Origin: Streptomyces sp. NBRC 109706
GTDB taxonomy: Bacteria; Actinomycetota; Actinomycetes; Streptomycetales; Streptomycetaceae
NCBI RefSeq assembly: GCF_000974485.1
Contig: NZ_BBOM01000009.1
Coordinates: 62,001-126,000 of the forward strand
DNA: 64,000 bases
Direction of reading: 5' to 3'
The translations under genes and the position numbers were made by a program. Below, piece by piece: positions 59,631 through 64,000 of this stretch (position 1 is the stretch's first letter; each line of letters begins with the position of its first letter). The notes beneath the pieces were generated by a model. The model was not told the origin of the DNA. It ran no database searches and saw only the letters and a list, made by a program, of their open reading frames with translations.

Positions 59631-62600
59631 ATGAAGGACACCTTCCCCGTCCCCGGAAACCCCGACTGGAACTCCCGCAGAAACGCGGACCACAACGCGG
59701 ACCCGCACGCGGACAGATATGCCGTCATCGGCATCGGCTGCCGCTTCCCCGGCGGCGCCAACGACCACCGCTCGTACTGGCGCAACCTGCTCGCCGGCCG
59801 GGACTGCCTCACCCCCACCCCCCGCAGCCGCTACGACGTCCGGACCCTGGGCAGCACCGACAAGGACAAACCAGGACGGCTGGTCGGCGGGCGCGGCGGC
59901 TATATCGACGGATTCGACGAGTTCGATCCCGCGTTCTTCGGCATCAGCCCCCGCGAGGCCGCCCAACTGGACCCACAGCAACGGAAGTTGCTTGAGGTGG
60001 CCTGGGAGGCGCTGGAGGACGCCGGCCAGCGCCCCGGCAGCCTCGCCGGCACCGATGTGGGCGTCTTCGTCGGCGCGTTCACCCTGGACTACAAGATTCT
60101 CCAGTTCGCCGGCCTTGACTTCGAGACCCTGGCCGCCCACACCGCGACCGGCACCATGATGACGATGGTGTCCAACCGGATCTCGTACTGCTTCGACTTC
60201 CGGGGGCCCAGCGTCTCCCTGGACACCGCGTGCAGTTCCTCGCTGGTCGCCGTCCACCTGGCCTGCCAGAGCCTCGCCAGGGGCGAGACCCGGTTGGCGC
60301 TGGCCGGCGGCACCCTGCTGCACAGCGCCCCGCAGTACACCATCGCCGAGACCAAGGGCGGGTTCCTCTCCCCCGCCGGGCTCTCCCGGCCGATGGACGC
60401 CGAGGCGGACGGCTATGTGCGGGCCGAGGGCGTGGCCCTGATCGCCGTCAAACGGCTGGCGGACGCGCTGGCCGACGGCGACCGGATCCACTCCGTGATC
60501 ATCGGCAGCGGCGTCAACCAGGACGGCCACACCAGCGGTATCACCGTGCCGCGCGCCGACGCGCAGGTCCGCCTCATCCAGGAGGTCTGCGCCCGGGCCG
60601 GCATCACCCCGGGGGACCTGCAGTATGTCGAGGCGCACAGCACCTCGACGGCCGTCGGCGACCCGATCGAGGCCGAGGCGCTGAGCCGCGCGTTGGCCGT
60701 CGGACGGGCCGAGGGCAACCCCGCCTATGTGGGCTCGGTCAAGGCCAACATCGGGCACACCGAGTCGACCGCCGGCATCGCCGGGCTGATCAAGACGGCG
60801 CTCGCCCTCAAGCACGGCGTCATACCTCCGCAGATCAACCTGCGGACGCTCAACCCGCGCATCGACGCGGACGATCTCCCGTTCCGCATCCCCCGGGAGG
60901 CCACCCCCTGGCCGGCGCACCAGGGCCCCGCCAGGGCCGGCGTCAACGCCTTCGGGTTCGGCGGCACCAACGCCCATGTGCTGCTGGAGGAGCCGCCGCC
61001 CGCGCCACCGACCGAGCCGACCGCCGAGCGGCCCCGCCACACCCTGCTGCCGCTGACCGCCCGCGCCCCCGAGGCGCTGCCCGAGCTGGCCGACGCGATC
61101 CGCACCGAGCTGATGGACAGTCAACTCGACGATGTCGCCTATACGTTGGCGCACCGCCGGGAGCATCTGGAGCACCGCACGGCGGTGGCCTACGCCTCGC
61201 CCGATGAGCTGGACGAGGCGCTGGCCGCCGCTGCCGCCGGCGAGCCGCATCCGCTGGTCGCCACCGGACAGCGCCGGGACGGCCTGCGTCGCCGGCTGGT
61301 CTGGGTGTTCACCGGGATGGGCCCGCAGTGGTGGGGCATGGGCCGTCGGCTGTACGCCGAGGAGCCGGTCTACCGCGAGATGATCGACCGCTGCGACCAG
61401 GAGTTCGCCCGGCTGACCGACTGGTCGCTGCGGGACGAGCTGCTGGCCGACGAGGCGGACTCCCGGATGGCGGAGACCTGGCTGGCGCAGCCGGCCAACT
61501 TCGCCCTGCAGATCGCGCTCGCCGCGCTCTGGCGCAGCCGGGGCATCACCCCGGACGCCGTCGTGGGGCACAGCACCGGCGAGATCGCCGCCTTCTACGA
61601 GGCGGGCGTCTACACCCTGGCCGACGCGGTCACCGTGGCCCTGCACCGCAGCCGGCTGCAGCACCGACTCGTCGGCACCGGCGGGATGTTGGCGGTCGGC
61701 CTCACCGAGGCCGAGGCCGCGCGCCGGGTCCGCGCCTACGGCGGCCGGATCGATCTGGCGGCGGTCAACAGCCCGGGCTCGATCACCCTGGCCGGGGACG
61801 AGGCGGCGCTCGACGAGCTGGCCGAACAGCTCGCCGCCGAGCAGGTGTTCGCGCGACGGCTCGCCGTGACCGTGCCCTACCACAGCGCCGGAATGCGGCT
61901 GATCGAGGAGGACCTGCGCGCCGCGCTGGCCGATATCAAGCCGCACCGCGCCCAACTGCCGCTCTATCTCACGGCGTTGCCCGGCGCGGTGGCGCGCGGC
62001 GAGGAGCTGGACGCCGACTACTGGTGGCACAACGTACGGGACACCGTCTGGTTCCAGGCGGCCGTCGACCGGCTGGTCGACGACGGATTCGAGCTCTTCC
62101 TTGAGATCGGCCCGCATCCGGTGCTCGGCCACTCGATCGGCGAATGCCTGGCGCGCCGCGAGGTGCCGGGGCTCGCGCTGCCGTCCATCCGCCGGCAGGA
62201 GGACGAAAGCGAACGGTTCGCCCGGAGCCTGGCCGCGCTCTTCACGCTCGGCTTCGACGTGGACTGGCACGGGCTGCAACCGGCTGGCCGCCAGGTGCCG
62301 TTGCCGCGCTATCCGTGGCGGCGCGACCGCTACTGGGCCGAGCCCGAGCAGTTCGCCCGGGTGCGGCGCGGCGAGGTCGACCATCCGCTGCTCGGCCGCC
62401 GACTGGCGGGCGCCGAGCCGGCCTGGGAGGTGCGTCTTGACCCGGAGTCGGCGCCCTATCTGCGGGACCACCGCATCCAGGGCAACGCGCTCTTCCCGGC
62501 CGCCGGCTATCTGGAGATGGCGGCGCAGGCGGTGCGGGCGCTGAGCGGCGGCGAGGAGACCGTGCTCGCCGATGTGGAGCTGCGCAAGGCGCTGTTCCTG

Positions 62601-64000
62601 CCGGAGGACCGGCCGCCGACCGTGCGGCTCTCGTTCGCCGCCGGATCGGCCGCGTTCGCCGTGACCACGGTCTCCGACGCCGATCCCGCGGTGCACGCGA
62701 CGGGCACGGTGCGCGTCGGCCAACCCAGGCCGCTGGGCGGCCCGTTGGACGCGGACGCGGTGCGCGCGCGGGCCACCGTCCACCGCACGGGCGCGGAGTG
62801 CTATGCCGCGCTGGCCGAGTGGGGCTACCACTACGGGCCGGCGTTCCAGGGCATCGAGGAGGTATGGATCGGGCCGGACGAGGCCCTGGCGCGGGTGCGG
62901 CTGCCGGCCGCCGCCAGCGGTGGCGGTGGCGGCGCCGGGCACCAGATGCATCCGGTGCTGCTCGACTCCTGCTTCCAGACCCTGCTCGCGCCCACCACGC
63001 TGGAGGAACGCCGGGACGGCACCGGGGTGCGGCTGCCGCTGTCCATCGGCGAGGTGCGGCTCACCCCGGTGGACGACCGTCCGGTGTGGGTGCACGCCAC
63101 GGTCACCGAGCGGACGCCCGATCGGCTGGTGGGCGAGCTGACGATCCACGGGGACGACGGCACTCCGCTGGGCACGGTCGGCGCCTTCCGCGCCGAGGAC
63201 GTGGAACGGGCCGGTGGCACGGTCACCACCGCGACCGTCGACAGCTGGCTGTGCACCGCCGAGTGGAGTGAACTGCCCGCGCTCGCGGCGGAGTCGGGGG
63301 CGGTGCCGAGCCGGCTGCTGGTCTTCGCCGACGCGCCGGGCGGAGTCGGCGACGCGCTGGCCAAGCTGGTCGCCGAACAGGGCGGCCACTGCGAGCTGGT
63401 GCGGCCGGGAGGGGCGTACCGGCGGGATCCGATCGCCGGGGAGTCGGTGCTGGTTCCCGACTCGGCGGAGGATCTGGCGCGGCTCTTCGCCGAGACCGGC
63501 GCCGGCTTCGACGCCGTGCTGCAGCTGTGGGGCACCGCCGAATCGAGTGGGCGGCCCGCGTTCGACCGGGCCGGGCCGCTGCCGGCGGATGTCTCGGCCG
63601 GCGCCTACGGGCTGGTGCTGCTGGCCAGGCAGCTGCTGGCCGACGGTGGACGAGGCCGGCTGTATCTGGTCACCCGGGGCAGCCAGGCGGTGCTGCCCGG
63701 GGAGCGGGTGGCACCGCTCGGCGCGCGCGCCTGGGGCCTGGGCCGGGTGCTGGCGCATCAGGAACTCCCAGACTGGCGTGGCGCGTTGATCGATCTGGCC
63801 GCGCCGGCCGCGGCCGAACCCCGGGTGGAGGCCGAGGCCCTGCTCGCGGAGATCGCCGCCGTGGGCGGCGCGGAGGACGCCGAGACCGCCGAGACCGCCC
63901 AGGATGAGGTGGCGCTGCGCGGCGGGCGCCGGTTCACCTGCCGGCTGCGGCCGGCCGAAGGGCTCACCCGACCGCTGCCGCTGCGGCTGCGCGCGGACGG
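59631..64000 (+). CDS. Type I polyketide synthase, KS-AT-DH and start of KR region (cut by right edge)
   Basis: At least 1456 residues, ATG at 59631 with AAGGA five bases upstream. KS (about 28-455): Cys201 in DTACSSSL, His336 in VEAHSTSTAVGD and His376 in KANIGHTES; the usual GTGT is STST. AT (about 556-860): Ser648 in VVGHSTGEIAAF, with VPYHSAGM at the specificity position instead of HAFH or YASH. DH (about 918-1190): His947 in LRDHRIQGNALFPAAGYLEM and Asp1112 in LLDSCFQTL. From about 1210 the text (WLCTAEWSELPAL, LYLVTRGSQAVLPGERVAPL) matches the structural subdomain preceding a KR. The N-terminus lacks a docking coil, and the compact KS-AT-DH order suggests an iterative or loading-type synthase. 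Confidence 0.9.
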   Translation, partial: MKDTFPVPGNPDWNSRRNADHNADPHADRYAVIGIGCRFPGGANDHRSYWRNLLAGRDCLTPTPRSRYDVRTLGSTDKDKPGRLVGGRGGYIDGFDEFDPAFFGISPREAAQLDPQQRKLLEVAWEALEDAGQRPGSLAGTDVGVFVGAFTLDYKILQFAGLDFETLAAHTATGTMMTMVSNRISYCFDFRGPSVSLDTACSSSLVAVHLACQSLARGETRLALAGGTLLHSAPQYTIAETKGGFLSPAGLSRPMDAEADGYVRAEGVALIAVKRLADALADGDRIHSVIIGSGVNQDGHTSGITVPRADAQVRLIQEVCARAGITPGDLQYVEAHSTSTAVGDPIEAEALSRALAVGRAEGNPAYVGSVKANIGHTESTAGIAGLIKTALALKHGVIPPQINLRTLNPRIDADDLPFRIPREATPWPAHQGPARAGVNAFGFGGTNAHVLLEEPPPAPPTEPTAERPRHTLLPLTARAPEALPELADAIRTELMDSQLDDVAYTLAHRREHLEHRTAVAYASPDELDEALAAAAAGEPHPLVATGQRRDGLRRRLVWVFTGMGPQWWGMGRRLYAEEPVYREMIDRCDQEFARLTDWSLRDELLADEADSRMAETWLAQPANFALQIALAALWRSRGITPDAVVGHSTGEIAAFYEAGVYTLADAVTVALHRSRLQHRLVGTGGMLAVGLTEAEAARRVRAYGGRIDLAAVNSPGSITLAGDEAALDELAEQLAAEQVFARRLAVTVPYHSAGMRLIEEDLRAALADIKPHRAQLPLYLTALPGAVARGEELDADYWWHNVRDTVWFQAAVDRLVDDGFELFLEIGPHPVLGHSIGECLARREVPGLALPSIRRQEDESERFARSLAALFTLGFDVDWHGLQPAGRQVPLPRYPWRRDRYWAEPEQFARVRRGEVDHPLLGRRLAGAEPAWEVRLDPESAPYLRDHRIQGNALFPAAGYLEMAAQAVRALSGGEETVLADVELRKALFLPEDRPPTVRLSFAAGSAAFAVTTVSDADPAVHATGTVRVGQPRPLGGPLDADAVRARATVHRTGAECYAALAEWGYHYGPAFQGIEEVWIGPDEALARVRLPAAASGGGGGAGHQMHPVLLDSCFQTLLAPTTLEERRDGTGVRLPLSIGEVRLTPVDDRPVWVHATVTERTPDRLVGELTIHGDDGTPLGTVGAFRAEDVERAGGTVTTATVDSWLCTAEWSELPALAAESGAVPSRLLVFADAPGGVGDALAKLVAEQGGHCELVRPGGAYRRDPIAGESVLVPDSAEDLARLFAETGAGFDAVLQLWGTAESSGRPAFDRAGPLPADVSAGAYGLVLLARQLLADGGRGRLYLVTRGSQAVLPGERVAPLGARAWGLGRVLAHQELPDWRGALIDLAAPAAAEPRVEAEALLAEIAAVGGAEDAETAETAQDEVALRGGRRFTCRLRPAEGLTRPLPLRLRAD

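Noticed and set aside
59451..63758. Very long open frame (about 1435 codons) antisense to the PKS
   Set aside because: It is a by-product of GC-rich third positions of the PKS on the other strand. The translation is Arg/Gly/Pro/Gln/His-rich with no family motif, and the plus-strand frame has complete KS, AT and DH motifs.

Overview
The window is high-GC actinobacterial DNA and most resembles a Streptomyces-type chromosome. Signs of this are strong GC bias at third codon positions, frequent GTG and TTG starts, many ATGA/GTGA stop-start overlaps, twin-arginine lipoproteins, an LppU/SCO3897-like protein, a DUF397 protein, a calerythrin-type EF-hand protein, a monomeric isocitrate dehydrogenase and an actinobacterial cysteine leader peptide. 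The exact species cannot be named from sequence reading alone. I saw no tRNA, rRNA, CRISPR array or intact insertion sequence.

Layout, left to right. 1-2.3 kb: cell-envelope and secreted proteins. 2.3-12.8 kb: a probable small-molecule or glycan cluster. It has a WbpA-like nucleotide-sugar 6-dehydrogenase, an EF-hand protein, a divergent Gfo/Idh/MocA oxidoreductase, and a tightly packed operon of two DegT/DnrJ aminotransferases, a UbiA prenyltransferase, an FAD amine-oxidase-like enzyme, an adenylate-forming ligase and a methyltransferase. 12.8-21.7 kb: housekeeping and scattered genes (DinB-like, DksA-like zinc finger, gdhA, GH20 hexosaminidase, Tat-exported sugar isomerase-like protein, TroA-fold binding protein, two membrane-anchored proteins). 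21.7-30.3 kb: a five-gene operon of two unrecognised proteins, two paralogous TPR proteins and a CHAT-family caspase-like protease, preceded by three 23-bp direct repeats. This is the best candidate for an undescribed conflict or signalling system.

30.4-32.7 kb: monomeric NADP isocitrate dehydrogenase with a strong terminator. 32.7-41.9 kb: a sugar or sugar-acid uptake and catabolism locus, with a GntR regulator, two D-2-hydroxyacid dehydrogenases, a sugar isomerase, an ABC importer, an enolase-superfamily dehydratase and a divergent LysR. 41.9-43.6 kb: a debris zone with a WD40 remnant, a small lipoprotein, a DUF397 protein coupled to a TOPRIM protein, and a broken HTH-regulator end. 43.6-46.6 kb: GlxA-type regulator, GAPDH and LysR. 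46.7-57 kb: an organosulfur acquisition operon behind a Cys-Cys-Cys leader peptide (FMN reductase, SfnB-like flavoprotein, SsuD, a peptide/nickel-type ABC importer with fused ATPases, NtaA/SnaA-type monooxygenase). 57-59 kb: a secreted GH87 alpha-1,3-glucanase. 59.6 kb to the right edge: the start of a type I polyketide synthase (KS-AT-DH and the beginning of a KR structural region), cut by the window.

Within clusters the genes appear to cooperate. The sulfur operon couples uptake, FMNH2 supply and two flavin monooxygenases that release sulfite. The sugar-acid locus couples uptake, dehydration and 2-hydroxyacid reduction. The TPR-CHAT operon couples candidate sensors to a protease. The 2-13 kb cluster combines sugar oxidation and amination enzymes with prenyl transfer, acid activation and methylation. 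All functional calls come from reading motifs in the translations; no database search was run.
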